A DNA stretch of 64,000 bases from Virgibacillus sp. NKC19-16 (GTDB taxonomy: Bacteria; Bacillota; Bacilli; Bacillales; Amphibacillaceae). The notes under the pieces are model-generated. The model was not told where the DNA came from, did no database searches, and saw only the letters and a program-made list of their open reading frames with translations. Position numbers and translations under genes: made by a program. Location of the stretch: positions 2,972,001 to 3,036,000 of the forward strand of contig NZ_CP074373.1 of assembly GCF_021560035.1 (NCBI RefSeq), given 5' to 3'. Positions 47,047 to 56,536 of this stretch are shown piece after piece (position 1 is the stretch's first letter; every line of letters begins with the position of its first letter).

Positions 47047-47143
47047 TGTCTTGCTCCTTTCTGTGTTTTCATCATCTCTTAACTATTTGGCCCCTTTGAA
47101 TGCCAACGTATTGCCCCGGTGTCATACTGTCCCATCCTCACTT

Positions 47144-47857
47144 CTATTGTTGTTCTAGATGTTTAAACAGTCGGCTCTCCACAACAGCCAGATGATCATA
47201 CATATACTTCTCCGCCTGGTCAGACTGGCCAGCCTTAATAGCTTCATAGATTAATTGATGTTCCGTAAAGAGTTTATCCGATCTTCCCTCGGAATACAGT
47301 AATAAACGACGTGTTTCCCGAATTGTCTCTGCCATGATTTCCGATACACTTCCCATCAGATAAATCAACATCTGATTATGGGTGGACTTGGCAATCGCCA
47401 GGTGGAAATCAAGATCAGCCTTTTCTGCTAATTCTTCATTTCCTTTCGTATCTTTCATCTCTATCAGCGACTTTTCAATCTCGAGCAAATCTTCCTCCTG
47501 GTGATTCCAAGCAGCAAGGCCAGCTGTTCCCACTTCAAGTATTTTACGAACCTGGTAAAGTTCCTTCACATCTTCCAGCTTCATTAGAAAGGCGGAGGTT
47601 ACCGGCAACGTGAATTTTGAGGGATCAAATTCTTTCACATATGTGCCCTCTCCCTGCCGCATTTCCACAAGTCCCATGGTCCGAAGTCCACTGAGCGCCT
47701 CCCTAATTGCCGAACGGCCGACATCGAAGTTCTTCGCCAGCTGTTCCACGGACTCCAGCTTGTCCCCTGGACCTAAGTTTCCGGCCTTAATCATATCAAT
47801 CAAAGAATCGGCAACTTCTTCATAAATTTTTTTCGTTCGGATATGTTTATAGTCCAT
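47144..47857 (-). CDS. GntR/FCD regulator, LutR (LldR)-like
   Basis: About 237 residues starting MDYKHIRTKKIYEEVADSLI, as in lactate-responsive LutR. The ATG at 47857 has GAGGAG upstream at normal spacing; starts further up (47887, 47866) are less well placed. The helix-turn-helix is SVEQLAKNFDVGRSAIREAL, the wing MRQGEGTYVKE, and the FCD domain carries metal ligands in DLDFHLAIAKSTHN and TEHQLIYEAI. It lies between the permease and the Mqo-family gene and probably binds the palindrome at 49595-49621. Confidence 0.83.
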   Translation of the reverse strand: MDYKHIRTKKIYEEVADSLIDMIKAGNLGPGDKLESVEQLAKNFDVGRSAIREALSGLRTMGLVEMRQGEGTYVKEFDPSKFTLPVTSAFLMKLEDVKELYQVRKILEVGTAGLAAWNHQEEDLLEIEKSLIEMKDTKGNEELAEKADLDFHLAIAKSTHNQMLIYLMGSVSEIMAETIRETRRLLLYSEGRSDKLFTEHQLIYEAIKAGQSDQAEKYMYDHLAVVESRLFKHLEQQ

Positions 47858-47941
47858 GCTTTTCATCTCCTCGTCATTAGAACCCATTTTACTGGAAATA
47901 GTAAGGGTTGAAAAGATGAACCACCAAGCATTAGCTTATTC

Positions 47942-49528
47942 TTAAAGAAGATTCATCAGAATGAAGCCGCCTATCCCGGCAAGTACTCCATAAAGCAAAG
48001 CAGGCCCGAGTGTTTTCCGGATCACATTTCCTTCTTCACCCTCAATCCCAACAACAGCACTTGCTGCCACGACGTTATGGATACAAATCATGTTTCCCGC
48101 TCCGGCTCCGACAAGCTGGGCAGCCAGTACGATGTTCACATTCATCCCCGTCGCCTCTGCAATATTATACTGTACCGGAGAGAAGGTAAGCGTGGAAACT
48201 GTGGCACTGCCGGTGATGAACGATCCCAATTCACCTAGAAACGGTGCAACGAAAATCCACATCGGACCAAACGCGCTTGCCATCCCTTGCGCAATATACT
48301 CCGGCATACTCATCAGGTCATTCATATTCAGCCCGGAATTACTGAACACATGTACCATGGCAAGTGTTACCGACAATGTGATACCAGTTATTTTTATGGT
48401 GGACAGGGATTGCTTCGCCGCATTTCCAAAGTTTGCAAAAGACTTACGCTGGATCAGTACAGCTAGTATGGCAGTAACCACAAGAATCGTCCCGGGCGAA
48501 TATAATAGCTCCCAGTCTGAAGTAATCCCTTCCACTCCCAGAATATCCGACCATGTTAAATCAATCGCCGTCTGCGTGAATTCCTGCAACCATGGTACAA
48601 TTCTTGTTAGAAGCAGCAAGGCCACAACGATCAGATACGGGGACCATGCGTTAAGCAAACTCATTTCCGATTTATCCTTATTCACCTCAAAGCCTTCCTG
48701 CATCGCATCCGTCCAAATCGCTTTTGGCATGAGCCATCCGTTCTTCGCCGTCCATGTCGCTACAGCCAGACCAGTAAGTGAACCAAGAATAGCTACGAAT
48801 TCCGGTCCGAACAGATACGCATAGAGTAAGGCGGAACCCGTGTAGGTGATCCCGATCAATAAGGTCCAGGGCAGCATAGCAAATGCATTTTTGATTCCAT
48901 TTCCCTTGCCAAAAAATAACGTCAGAACCAGCATCAGGATAAAGGGAATGAACGTCCCGCCAAACAAATCAATTAATGTTACGGTAACGCCGACTTCATG
49001 GAACAAAGCCGTATCCGCCCCCGGCAAGGTACTCAAACCTACCAGCACCGGCGTTCCTACCGCCCCAAAGGCAACGGCAGCACTGTCGGCAATCAACGCC
49101 GTAGCGACAGCAGCTAGTGGCTTGAAGCCAAGGGCCAGCATGAGTGGTGCCGTAACCATCGCTGGAGTTCCAAATCCTGCAGCCCCCTCGATCAATGAAC
49201 CGAACAAGAAGGCTACAATAATCACCTGTACCCTCATGTCCTGTGATATACTTTGAAATCCTTGATTAATACGATCCACTGCCCCTGTGTTTCTAAGTGT
49301 ATTCAATAACACCAGTGCCCCAAACAAGATTAATAGAATCGTTAACGTCTTATGTACGCCCTGAAATATCGAGGAGACCACTACTTGACCTTCCATCCCC
49401 CATACTGTAATCGCCAGTAAAATAACAACAATAGAACTTATGGACATCCCCTTAATCGCTGGCATCCGTAATAATACAAGTAAGATAAAGGGAACAATAA
49501 CAGCACTAAGTGCAACCAACATCAACAT
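47942..49528 (-). CDS. lutP: L-lactate permease
   Basis: 528-residue LctP/LutP-family transporter with about 13 membrane segments. Recognisable blocks are [40 protein letters not shown] and [17 protein letters not shown]. It imports lactate (or glycolate) with protons. AAAGGGG precedes the ATG. It is first in the minus-strand unit permease, LutR-like regulator, Mqo-family oxidoreductase, which makes a compact lactate uptake and oxidation set. Confidence 0.9.
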   Translation of the reverse strand: MLMLVALSAVIVPFILLVLLRMPAIKGMSISSIVVILLAITVWGMEGQVVVSSIFQGVHKTLTILLILFGALVLLNTLRNTGAVDRINQGFQSISQDMRVQVIIVAFLFGSLIEGAAGFGTPAMVTAPLMLALGFKPLAAVATALIADSAAVAFGAVGTPVLVGLSTLPGADTALFHEVGVTVTLIDLFGGTFIPFILMLVLTLFFGKGNGIKNAFAMLPWTLLIGITYTGSALLYAYLFGPEFVAILGSLTGLAVATWTAKNGWLMPKAIWTDAMQEGFEVNKDKSEMSLLNAWSPYLIVVALLLLTRIVPWLQEFTQTAIDLTWSDILGVEGITSDWELLYSPGTILVVTAILAVLIQRKSFANFGNAAKQSLSTIKITGITLSVTLAMVHVFSNSGLNMNDLMSMPEYIAQGMASAFGPMWIFVAPFLGELGSFITGSATVSTLTFSPVQYNIAEATGMNVNIVLAAQLVGAGAGNMICIHNVVAASAVVGIEGEEGNVIRKTLGPALLYGVLAGIGGFILMNLL

Positions 49529-49594
49529 CGAATCGCCCCTTTTCGTCTTTTGCGATCATTTTCTCTCATCCCTTCAAACAATCCAACCACTTAG

Positions 49595-49621
49595 TAATAA
49601 GGTCATCAGATGACCTTATTA
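49595..49621. promoter_or_regulatory. 27-bp perfect palindrome, probable LutR-type operator
   Basis: Perfect symmetry about A49608, with half-site TAATAAGGTCATC and its complement. The core GGTCATCAGATGACC resembles operators of FadR-group GntR proteins. It lies 67-93 nt upstream of the lactate permease start and is the probable site of the LutR-like regulator. Confidence 0.75.
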
Positions 49622-49838
49622 CATATATTAACCGCTTCCATTTTCAATTGCAACCCCTTTCTTATAATTCTATTAAATAAATTAGGGATTAGAGTTCACA
49701 ACATCAATGTAAGCTAACCAATTTCCAATATCTTAGTCATTGAATTCATTTTAATCTTATATGGTTTAGGGACCAAAGACGATCAAAATGGTAGGTATGA
49801 AATGTGATAATCTATCTTTGAAGCAACTAGTTGTTAAT

Positions 49839-49870
49839 CCCCCGTGACAATCTGCCACGGGGGTGTTTTA
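49839..49870. terminator. Terminator of the M14 carboxypeptidase gene
   Basis: CCCCCGTG and CACGGGGG (49839-49846, 49856-49863) with a 9-nt loop, 23 nt beyond the M14 stop codon. The plus side ends in TGTTTTATT; on the minus side the stem is followed by ATTAACAAC. Confidence 0.7.
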
Positions 49871-49885
49871 TTAATTACTAAAATT

Positions 49886-52800
49886 TTATTGCCGTTGTTC
49901 AATCAGATAATTAGCACCAGCTTTTAGAGCATTGTAGGCCTTGTCTGAAATCAGATTTTCTTTTTTCTGATGGTTAAGTAATAGTTTAAAGCCCTCTAAG
50001 TGCTTAATAACTTTTTCGTATAATTCTTTTTCTTCGTATGTGTTCACGGCAACCAAATGGACACTTAAGGAACGAGCAGTCTGACCGTCTGCAAATTCCC
50101 CTGTTTCTTTATAGCTCTCAACAAGGTTCATCATATCTGCTACACTTTCAATCTCTTCCTCTGGGTCCTCCTCTGACTCCGAAGAAAAGATGCTATTTGC
50201 TAAGAAACGATAACTGTGTTCAGTATGGGCTCTAAAGGCAAGGTCATTGGCAAAAAGCGTAATGGTCGTGTCTTCAAGTTTTTGCGTAAAAGCAAGTGTT
50301 TGACCTTGCGCAGCCTCATGACCAGGCCACCAGCCGGCAACATAGAAATCATCACTATCATGGAAGGTTGCTAATACTTCTGCATCTTCAGGAACAGAAG
50401 TAATCCATGCCCCTGAGGTTGAGTAAAGAAGCTCATCCTCCTCATAACCGGAAGTCAGCAAGTGATCATTGACTTTTGCTTTAAACAGTCCTTCATGACC
50501 ATTTCTTGTGTTATCAAAGTTAAATCCTGGAAGCTCCCCGCTGTCCTCTACGGCACTAAGTGCGTTCACTCCAATACCGACAAATGACTTTCCGGACAGG
50601 CTATCTGGATCAAAGTTTTCTCCGTCACTTATAATGACGTCTGCATCAGCTTGCTCGACAAGTTCAAACCCAAGATCCCTTAAGGAAAACGCCAATTGAG
50701 ATGATCCGTCTACCGCAACTTTCGGCTGTTCCAATGTTTCTGTTTCCAAATGCTGTGTAGTACCTGCAGGTTTGGATTCAAAATAGTAGTTATCTTTATA
50801 TTGCTGCAGATCTTCTGTACTGACAATAAAATCTCCCTTATTTATGCCAGCTTTTGTTTCGATCGCTTTTTCTACTGCTATTCCATTTTGCAGAAGCTCA
50901 TTTACTAGTTTGATCGTGTCATTGTTGGAGTTTTTCAACACCTGTTTTGGCGAATTTCCAATCACTTCACCTGTAGGCATTGCCACACTTTCGATTTCAG
51001 CAGTATTTGCAAATACTCCTGGCTCACGAATTTCATGTATGTCAAATCCACGCAGTGCCGGGAAGTTTACGACCACCGGATCATACATGGAATTCCAGTC
51101 GGATACATTTTCGCCTTCATAAAGCATGGCATTTGCCAGCCCGCGTTTTGCCTGATTCATCGGTACGACAAATGTTCCTTCTGGATACATTGTCCCATTT
51201 ACATTCGTATTGCTTATTAATTCTTCAACCTTCACACCATTACGAAGCAGATAATCTACCATTTTGTATGCTTCAAGGTTATTTTTTTGATTCTTATCAT
51301 CTGTCGGAATCACATAGTAGTCCGGGAAGAAATTATCATAGTCTCCCCTTTGCCGCCCAATCGATTCACCTTCTGCATTCACAAAATACTCATCCACTGC
51401 CCGGTTATCTTCTCCATTCACACCTCGTTTAAAGGTTTCGAGCTGATCCTTATATAATTCATCCTTGTTTTCTGTTACGTAAAGGGTTGACCCCAAGCCT
51501 GCCCCAACCATTGCATCGTAACCATCCTGGCCTAAAGATGGAACTTCAACGGTGTGACCCAACGATCCATGCAGCATGGCAAACGTGGCCGTATAGGCTG
51601 GAGTCATATCGTCCCAGCCATCTTCCCAATCAAGTGCCGGAATAAAATAAGAATCAAAATCCGAGTTTCCAACACCAGATTGTCCCATGCTATGAGCCTG
51701 TTCAATCATATTGTCGTAAAGCAAATCATACTCATAGTTCGGATTATGCGGAGGTGTCGTTGGCTCTATCAAAAATCCGTCAACATAACCATGCATATCA
51801 ACAAACGATAGTGGTGTCCATTCTGCAATCGCCTGATTCACTTGCTGTGTTTCAACCTGTGTTTGATAATGGTTGTCACGATTTAAATCAAAACCATTTG
51901 CATTCGCTCTGGTATTTGCGACTCTACCATCAGGATTGCTGGTAAACATGTATAAGAAAATCACATCATCCAGAACCTCATCCATATCCAACGTTTCAGT
52001 TCTTTCTTCACCTTCTTTATCCACATTGAATGTTATCTCATCCTCAAGTGCAAACTTCTCTAATAATTCAACCTGAGCATCGACACCTTCCACTTCATCA
52101 GGATGAATATTGTTAAACCAAATCGGAACTTGATAATCACCGATTGTTTCATTTTCAATTTCCTCTATTAAACTCTTCGGATCTTCCAACGCTTGAGGCA
52201 GCGTTTCGTTTAAATACTGATCTACTGCATTCTCATCTTCCGCCATGATCACAAAATGAAGGTCACGTCCTTCTACTGTCTCACCCAGGCTTTGGTACTC
52301 AAGGTAACGATCATTCGCTGCATCTGCTTCTTCAAATACTTGATCAATTGCTGGCTTTATTTGATCATAAAATAAAAATTCGTCATATACATTAAGCTCG
52401 ACATCAGCCGCAGCCTTTTCCCCATTATCCGGGTTGACGACCGCTAATTCATAATCACCTATAAACTGTTGGTACTGCGTTCGAATGGTACGATTTGACA
52501 AATTTGTTCTATCATAGGGAAGACCAAACTCTATCGTAGCTTCTACCTCGGTGGTATCATTGACAAAGGCAGGCCCGTCTATGACGTTAATAAATTGCTC
52601 TCCATCGTAGTTGCTGCCACCGCTCCATTTCCTCCATTCAGAAAGACTTTTTCCGCCAAACTCAAATTCCAGCTCATCCAGGTCCACCTCTCCACCTAAA
52701 TCAGCCTGAACTTCCACTGTTCGTGTTTCAGTTAGGGAAAAAGTTGATCTACTTACTTCCAGTTCCGTTGCTTCATCAGCTTCTACTTCACTAGCTTCTA

Positions 52801-52891
52801 CTTTGTCATTTTCAATCACACTTAGTGAAGCAGGGAATACCAACGTTAGTACAAATAATATCATTAACCATACTCTAAATAGTTTTTTCAT
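49886..52891 (-). CDS. Large secreted M14-family zinc carboxypeptidase with C-terminal FIMAH domain
   Basis: 1001 residues. A signal peptide (VWLMILFVLTLVFPASLSV) is followed by a beta-rich region (about 35-170) and an M14 peptidase domain (about 185-520) with zinc ligands in WFNNIHPDEVEG (HxxE) and FVDMHGYVDG, and the catalytic Glu in HTVEVPSLGQDGYDAM. A long middle region (about 520-890) resembles a receiver or gatase-like fold, and the last 90 or so residues form a helical FIMAH domain (KVIKHLEGFKLLLNHQKK to GANYLIEQ). It is acidic throughout, as in halophiles. It probably removes C-terminal residues from peptides outside the cell. The same C-terminal domain occurs on the protein at 60952-64000. 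Confidence 0.85.
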   Translation of the reverse strand: MKKLFRVWLMILFVLTLVFPASLSVIENDKVEASEVEADEATELEVSRSTFSLTETRTVEVQADLGGEVDLDELEFEFGGKSLSEWRKWSGGSNYDGEQFINVIDGPAFVNDTTEVEATIEFGLPYDRTNLSNRTIRTQYQQFIGDYELAVVNPDNGEKAAADVELNVYDEFLFYDQIKPAIDQVFEEADAANDRYLEYQSLGETVEGRDLHFVIMAEDENAVDQYLNETLPQALEDPKSLIEEIENETIGDYQVPIWFNNIHPDEVEGVDAQVELLEKFALEDEITFNVDKEGEERTETLDMDEVLDDVIFLYMFTSNPDGRVANTRANANGFDLNRDNHYQTQVETQQVNQAIAEWTPLSFVDMHGYVDGFLIEPTTPPHNPNYEYDLLYDNMIEQAHSMGQSGVGNSDFDSYFIPALDWEDGWDDMTPAYTATFAMLHGSLGHTVEVPSLGQDGYDAMVGAGLGSTLYVTENKDELYKDQLETFKRGVNGEDNRAVDEYFVNAEGESIGRQRGDYDNFFPDYYVIPTDDKNQKNNLEAYKMVDYLLRNGVKVEELISNTNVNGTMYPEGTFVVPMNQAKRGLANAMLYEGENVSDWNSMYDPVVVNFPALRGFDIHEIREPGVFANTAEIESVAMPTGEVIGNSPKQVLKNSNNDTIKLVNELLQNGIAVEKAIETKAGINKGDFIVSTEDLQQYKDNYYFESKPAGTTQHLETETLEQPKVAVDGSSQLAFSLRDLGFELVEQADADVIISDGENFDPDSLSGKSFVGIGVNALSAVEDSGELPGFNFDNTRNGHEGLFKAKVNDHLLTSGYEEDELLYSTSGAWITSVPEDAEVLATFHDSDDFYVAGWWPGHEAAQGQTLAFTQKLEDTTITLFANDLAFRAHTEHSYRFLANSIFSSESEEDPEEEIESVADMMNLVESYKETGEFADGQTARSLSVHLVAVNTYEEKELYEKVIKHLEGFKLLLNHQKKENLISDKAYNALKAGANYLIEQRQ

Positions 52892-53000
52892 AGATTCATC
52901 CTACCTCCATGTATTTAGTTTGTTTTGCATATTCCTTTACTACCTATTTCACATTTGTAAGTTGAATTAAAAGAGTTCCTAACACAAGAAGTTGACATTT

Positions 53001-53051
53001 TTACAATCTTAACTTTGTTGCAATATATCTTGATAAGTTTATTATTTTCAC
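53001..53051 (-). CDS. Possible 16-residue leader or small peptide
   Basis: GTG-initiated frame MKIINLSRYIATKLRL, with an ideal AAAGGAGGTG Shine-Dalgarno sequence 8 nt upstream. It ends 110 nt before the M14 gene in the same direction. The ribosome site is the strongest argument; the function is unknown. Confidence 0.4.
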   Translation of the reverse strand: MKIINLSRYIATKLRL

Positions 53052-53070
53052 GATTTTAACACCTCCTTTT

Positions 53071-53119
53071 ATTAAGTAATTCTATATTTGTGATGAGCTA
53101 AATAAAATAGCTGCTAACA
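53071..53119 (+). repeat. 49-nt imperfect direct repeat, copy 1
   Basis: Matches 53348-53396 at 42 of 49 positions; the last 24 nt (53096-53119) are identical in both copies. The copies lie 277 bp apart. Confidence 0.8.
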
Positions 53120-53347
53120 TCCAAAGTTTGATATTTTACTAAATTTGTAAAAATTATTTTTCAGGCACTATATAATCTATCAAGCTATCTATAATTTTTA
53201 TGCTAATTACACATTTCTTGGTAGTTCTGGATTTATTAATTTAAAGTAATTACATATGACGAAAATTTTAGCAGTTAATGTAATATTATGCAAATTAATT
53301 TTGCGTCTTTTCTTTTATTTATCAATATTAAACTATCAACTTTCTTC

Positions 53348-53396
53348 ATTAGGTATTTTTGTATATATGATAAGCTAAATAAAATAGCTGCTAACA
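53348..53396 (+). repeat. 49-nt imperfect direct repeat, copy 2
   Basis: Second copy of the repeat at 53071-53119. On the minus strand it encodes part of the helix-like segment AAILFSLSY, whereas copy 1 breaks with a stop, suggesting a duplicated small gene with one decayed copy. Confidence 0.7.
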
Positions 53397-53588
53397 CAAT
53401 AAGTTTTAATAAAGTTACCTCATAAACCATTTTGAGCGGGTGATTCATAGGGCTAAAGAAAGAAGTAAATAATGAGTGTTGTGGACAGATTGAGTCAGCT
53501 GTACGGAGTTTTAAGCCACCGTTTGCGGAGAATGGAGCCAGTGAATGCGGAGAGAGAACCACTTGGTTTTTAAAAGGCGAAATAATAA

Positions 53589-53628
53589 CGAGCCATTGGA
53601 ATAGCGCATTCCAATGGCTCGCTTTTTT
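53589..53628 (+). terminator. Strong intrinsic terminator
   Basis: CGAGCCATTGGAAT (53589-53602) and ATTCCAATGGCTCG (53608-53621) form a perfect 14-bp stem with a 5-nt loop, followed by CTTTTTT on the plus strand. No intact plus-strand gene precedes it; the nearest frame is a 33-codon one ending at about 53571. On the minus strand it lies downstream of the SolA-like gene. Confidence 0.75.
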
Positions 53629-53801
53629 ATAATTTCAAGAACCCAACGGACGAGTTCATCAAAGTCTAAATCCTCTTTCTCGGTGTATATACATGGTGGT
53701 AATAGTTTATCTACTATCTCCATCATTACAACATTGTGCTGAAAATTGCGTACAGAAAATAGTTGAACGCTTCTTCTAAGAAGTAAAATCATTCTTTCAA
53801 A

Positions 53802-54938
53802 TTACTCCACTTCCCGCAATATCCTGCCTGGATCCAGATGACTGATATTACTTCCAGTTTTCCCATCAATCAATAATTCGGAAATAATTTTTCCTATTAC
53901 AGGTGAGAGCTTAAATCCATGCCCGGAGAAACCACTCCCTACAATTACATTTTTCCAGCCTGGCAATTCACCCAGTAATGCATGACCATCGGGAGTATAC
54001 GCATCCATATAAGCATTTGCCCTTACAGGATCAGGTAATAGAGCGGGCAACAAAGCATCCACGGATTCACTTATTCTTTCCAGCTCTTCCGGGTAAACAT
54101 CCCTATACAATTCTGCAGGGTCTTCTATAGCCAACGGATCCTTTGTATAAGAAGCCTTCACCATTGACCCATCCAGCGTAGGAGCTCCTGTAAGCCTAAA
54201 ATTTCCACGCATTCTGGCAAAGATAGGCAGCTTATCTACTCCTGTATTGGTAAGATCCTTTGGTGCAAACCAGGTTAATAACAACCTTCTTGGAATTAAT
54301 TGTTCTTTTAATTCCGGCATCAGCTTCGATGTCCATGCACCAGTAGAAATCAGCACTTTTCCGACTTTATAGTTTTTCCCATCGGCAGTAATACTCACCC
54401 CATCACTTTCAGGAGTAATACTCTCTACCTTCGTATACCTTTTAATTTCAGCACCTTGTTTCATTGCCAAAAGGGATGCGGATACTACCGCCAGCTCCGG
54501 ACGGATAAATCCCGCGTCTTTATCAAGGACTGCCAGATCGTCATCATACAATTTAAACTGTGGATATCGATTTCTGGCCTGATCTCCTTCCAGGATCTCG
54601 TGATCTAGGTCAAAGTCGGAAATACTTTTTAAAATTGTTTTTATTGCAGGAGATTCTGCTTCTCCGATCATTAGGCCGCCATTTAAAGTTAAGAGTGAAT
54701 TTCCGCTTTCTTTCTCCAATTGTCTCCATAATTCTTTTGCATCCTGGAGGAGAGGCACATACTCTGGACCTTCCATGTAAGCAGTTCGGAAAAGACGGGA
54801 TTCTCCCCCTGCTGCCGTACGATCATTACCGATCCCAAATTGTTCAAATCCTAACACTGACACGCCTTTTTTAGCAAGTTGCCATGCCGCCATGCTACCC
54901 ATGGTACCGACTCCAATGATTCCAACCTCCGCGTCCAT
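53802..54938 (-). CDS. SolA/monomeric sarcosine oxidase-like FAD oxidase
   Basis: 378-residue amine oxidase of the MSOX/MTOX family. FAD motif VGIIGVGTMGSMAAWQLAKK at the N-terminus, GGESRLFRTAYMEGPEY with flavin/substrate contacts, and the C-terminal GSGFSGHGFKLSPVIGKI typical of sarcosine oxidases. At the position of the Cys that holds FAD covalently in MSOX (family text CMYT) this protein has YMDAYT, so FAD is probably not attached there. It demethylates or oxidises an N-methyl or secondary amino acid. AGGGAGG precedes the ATG. It ends the cluster with a symporter and an Hcn-type dehydrogenase. Confidence 0.82.
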   Translation of the reverse strand: MDAEVGIIGVGTMGSMAAWQLAKKGVSVLGFEQFGIGNDRTAAGGESRLFRTAYMEGPEYVPLLQDAKELWRQLEKESGNSLLTLNGGLMIGEAESPAIKTILKSISDFDLDHEILEGDQARNRYPQFKLYDDDLAVLDKDAGFIRPELAVVSASLLAMKQGAEIKRYTKVESITPESDGVSITADGKNYKVGKVLISTGAWTSKLMPELKEQLIPRRLLLTWFAPKDLTNTGVDKLPIFARMRGNFRLTGAPTLDGSMVKASYTKDPLAIEDPAELYRDVYPEELERISESVDALLPALLPDPVRANAYMDAYTPDGHALLGELPGWKNVIVGSGFSGHGFKLSPVIGKIISELLIDGKTGSNISHLDPGRILREVE

Positions 54939-55063
54939 TTTGAATCCTCCCTAGTAAAGTTAAATTTCATTTTCAGAAATTACTTTTATTATGTGATACG
55001 GAACATATAAATTATTATAGATTATTCTTATAAAATTATATGTTCAGAAATTTGATCTTACAG

Positions 55064-56482
55064 TTACAGACCTGCAACCTTTTTTTCCATATTACTTTTA
55101 TTTTTAAATATGAAGCTGACTAGAATAAAACCGACCAAAGAAGCAACGACACCGTAAACAGCATATGGTATGGCTGTATCTATGATTTGAGCAACTGCTG
55201 CGCCAATCACCCCTAAAAAGATACCTCCCATTGCTCCTTTTTTTGAAAGGAAGTTCGTACGGCGAAGCGCAATACCCAAAAATATCGGCACAAGCAATCC
55301 TGCTGCAGAATAAGCGTAGGTTGCTTGCAACCATCCCAATGCCTGGGGATAATACAATGATAAAACAATTGCCAGAATAACGATTAAAACGGAAAGGCCT
55401 CTTGAAGCTTTAACAAGATCCCGATCCTTTACTTCCGGATTAATATACGATTTATAAATATCATTTGTAATATTTACTACTACAGATTGTACAGCACTAC
55501 TTACCGTAGACATGATAGTAGCAATAATAAATGCTGAGTAGATTGCCAGAAACCATGTTGGAATCTGAGTTAGAAACCAGCCTGCAGCAAGCTCAGAATT
55601 TTCAAGTCCCGCGTTTTGTGACAATATGGATATCCCCATGAAGGACGCCCATACGCCAGAGAATACCCCGGCAATTGCTGCAATGATGAACCCCTGTTTT
55701 GCAGTTTTTGCATCCTTTGCGGCATAAATTCGCTGGTAGGACATTTGATTGGTAAGCGCCCCCGGAAAAATGGCAAATATCCAAAGTACCACAGTTGTCG
55801 TACCTATAGCACCCATGCCTTCAGGAAAAGCTACGAAATTTTCAGGAACATTTGACACAATGTTCGACCAGCCACCTGCCATATTTAACATGTAAAATCC
55901 GCTTGCAACCGCAAGAATCAACATAAAACAGCCGAAAACAAAATCGGTCCATGCTACGGAAGATAACCCTCCTGGTAAAACAAACAATAAACTTATTGCA
56001 GCAAAAATAATAACAAGAAGGGTGAAAGAAAGACCGGTTATTTCTGTAAATAGATTTCCAAACGCCACCAACTGAGTACACAGCCACCCAAAAGGAACCA
56101 CGATAGCCAATACAGTAACGGCGCTCATCATTATTTTGTGTTCCCCATATAACTTCCTAAAAATATCAGGTAACGTGGAAAAATTTTGCTTCTTTAGCCA
56201 GCCGGCAAGCATTACGAGTAGAATAATACCAAAAGAGTAAAGCAGGTTATACGTAATGGCTGATAAACCTCCGTCATACCCTATACCGATGTGGGCAACA
56301 AGCACCCCTCCTCCCATACCGGTAGCAAATTGGCTCCCTGCAACAACATACATCGGCAGAGACCTGCCACCCACATTCCAGTTTTCAATGCCTTTCTGCC
56401 TTCTTCCAACAAAAAAAGAAATTGCTACTCCAATACCTAAAACACCGATTGAGCTTAACACTATCGCCATTGTGGGGTCCAT
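55064..56482 (-). CDS. Sodium:solute symporter (SSS family)
   Basis: 472-residue permease with about 13 membrane segments. Features are VGGRSLPMYVVAGSQFATGM near the N-terminus, VLPGGLSSVAWTDFVFG, and the sodium-site region ATIMSTVSSAVQSVVVN. AAGGAGG precedes the ATG. It sits between two amine-oxidising systems and very likely imports their substrate, a small zwitterionic amino acid or betaine-like compound. Confidence 0.85.
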   Translation of the reverse strand: MDPTMAIVLSSIGVLGIGVAISFFVGRRQKGIENWNVGGRSLPMYVVAGSQFATGMGGGVLVAHIGIGYDGGLSAITYNLLYSFGIILLVMLAGWLKKQNFSTLPDIFRKLYGEHKIMMSAVTVLAIVVPFGWLCTQLVAFGNLFTEITGLSFTLLVIIFAAISLLFVLPGGLSSVAWTDFVFGCFMLILAVASGFYMLNMAGGWSNIVSNVPENFVAFPEGMGAIGTTTVVLWIFAIFPGALTNQMSYQRIYAAKDAKTAKQGFIIAAIAGVFSGVWASFMGISILSQNAGLENSELAAGWFLTQIPTWFLAIYSAFIIATIMSTVSSAVQSVVVNITNDIYKSYINPEVKDRDLVKASRGLSVLIVILAIVLSLYYPQALGWLQATYAYSAAGLLVPIFLGIALRRTNFLSKKGAMGGIFLGVIGAAVAQIIDTAIPYAVYGVVASLVGFILVSFIFKNKSNMEKKVAGL

Positions 56483-56536
56483 TATTTTCCTCCTTCATTT
56501 TTTCTGATATTCTATTATTAAATAAATATGAGCCGT

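Larger units (their letters stand above)
49529..49885. other. Promoter region of the lactate unit and terminator of the M14 gene
   Basis: 357 nt holding the 27-bp palindrome (49595-49621) and the terminator at 49839-49863; no gene seen. Confidence 0.6.
52892..53801. other. 900-nt gene-poor region with repeats and small frames
   Basis: Contains the 5' region of the M14 gene, a 16-codon frame (53001-53051), a 49-nt repeat pair (53071-53119 and 53348-53396) and a strong terminator (53589-53628). A minus frame at 53275-53562 holds a membrane-helix-like segment (TLLKLIVLAAILFSLSYIQK) without a ribosome site, and one at 53511-53792 includes EKEDLDFDELVRWVLEIIKK; neither is recognised. These look like gene remains or very small genes. 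Confidence 0.45.

Noticed and set aside
48090-48824. 244-codon plus-strand frame opposite lutP
   Set aside because: Antisense shadow of a clear lactate permease; no ribosome site or recognisable motif.
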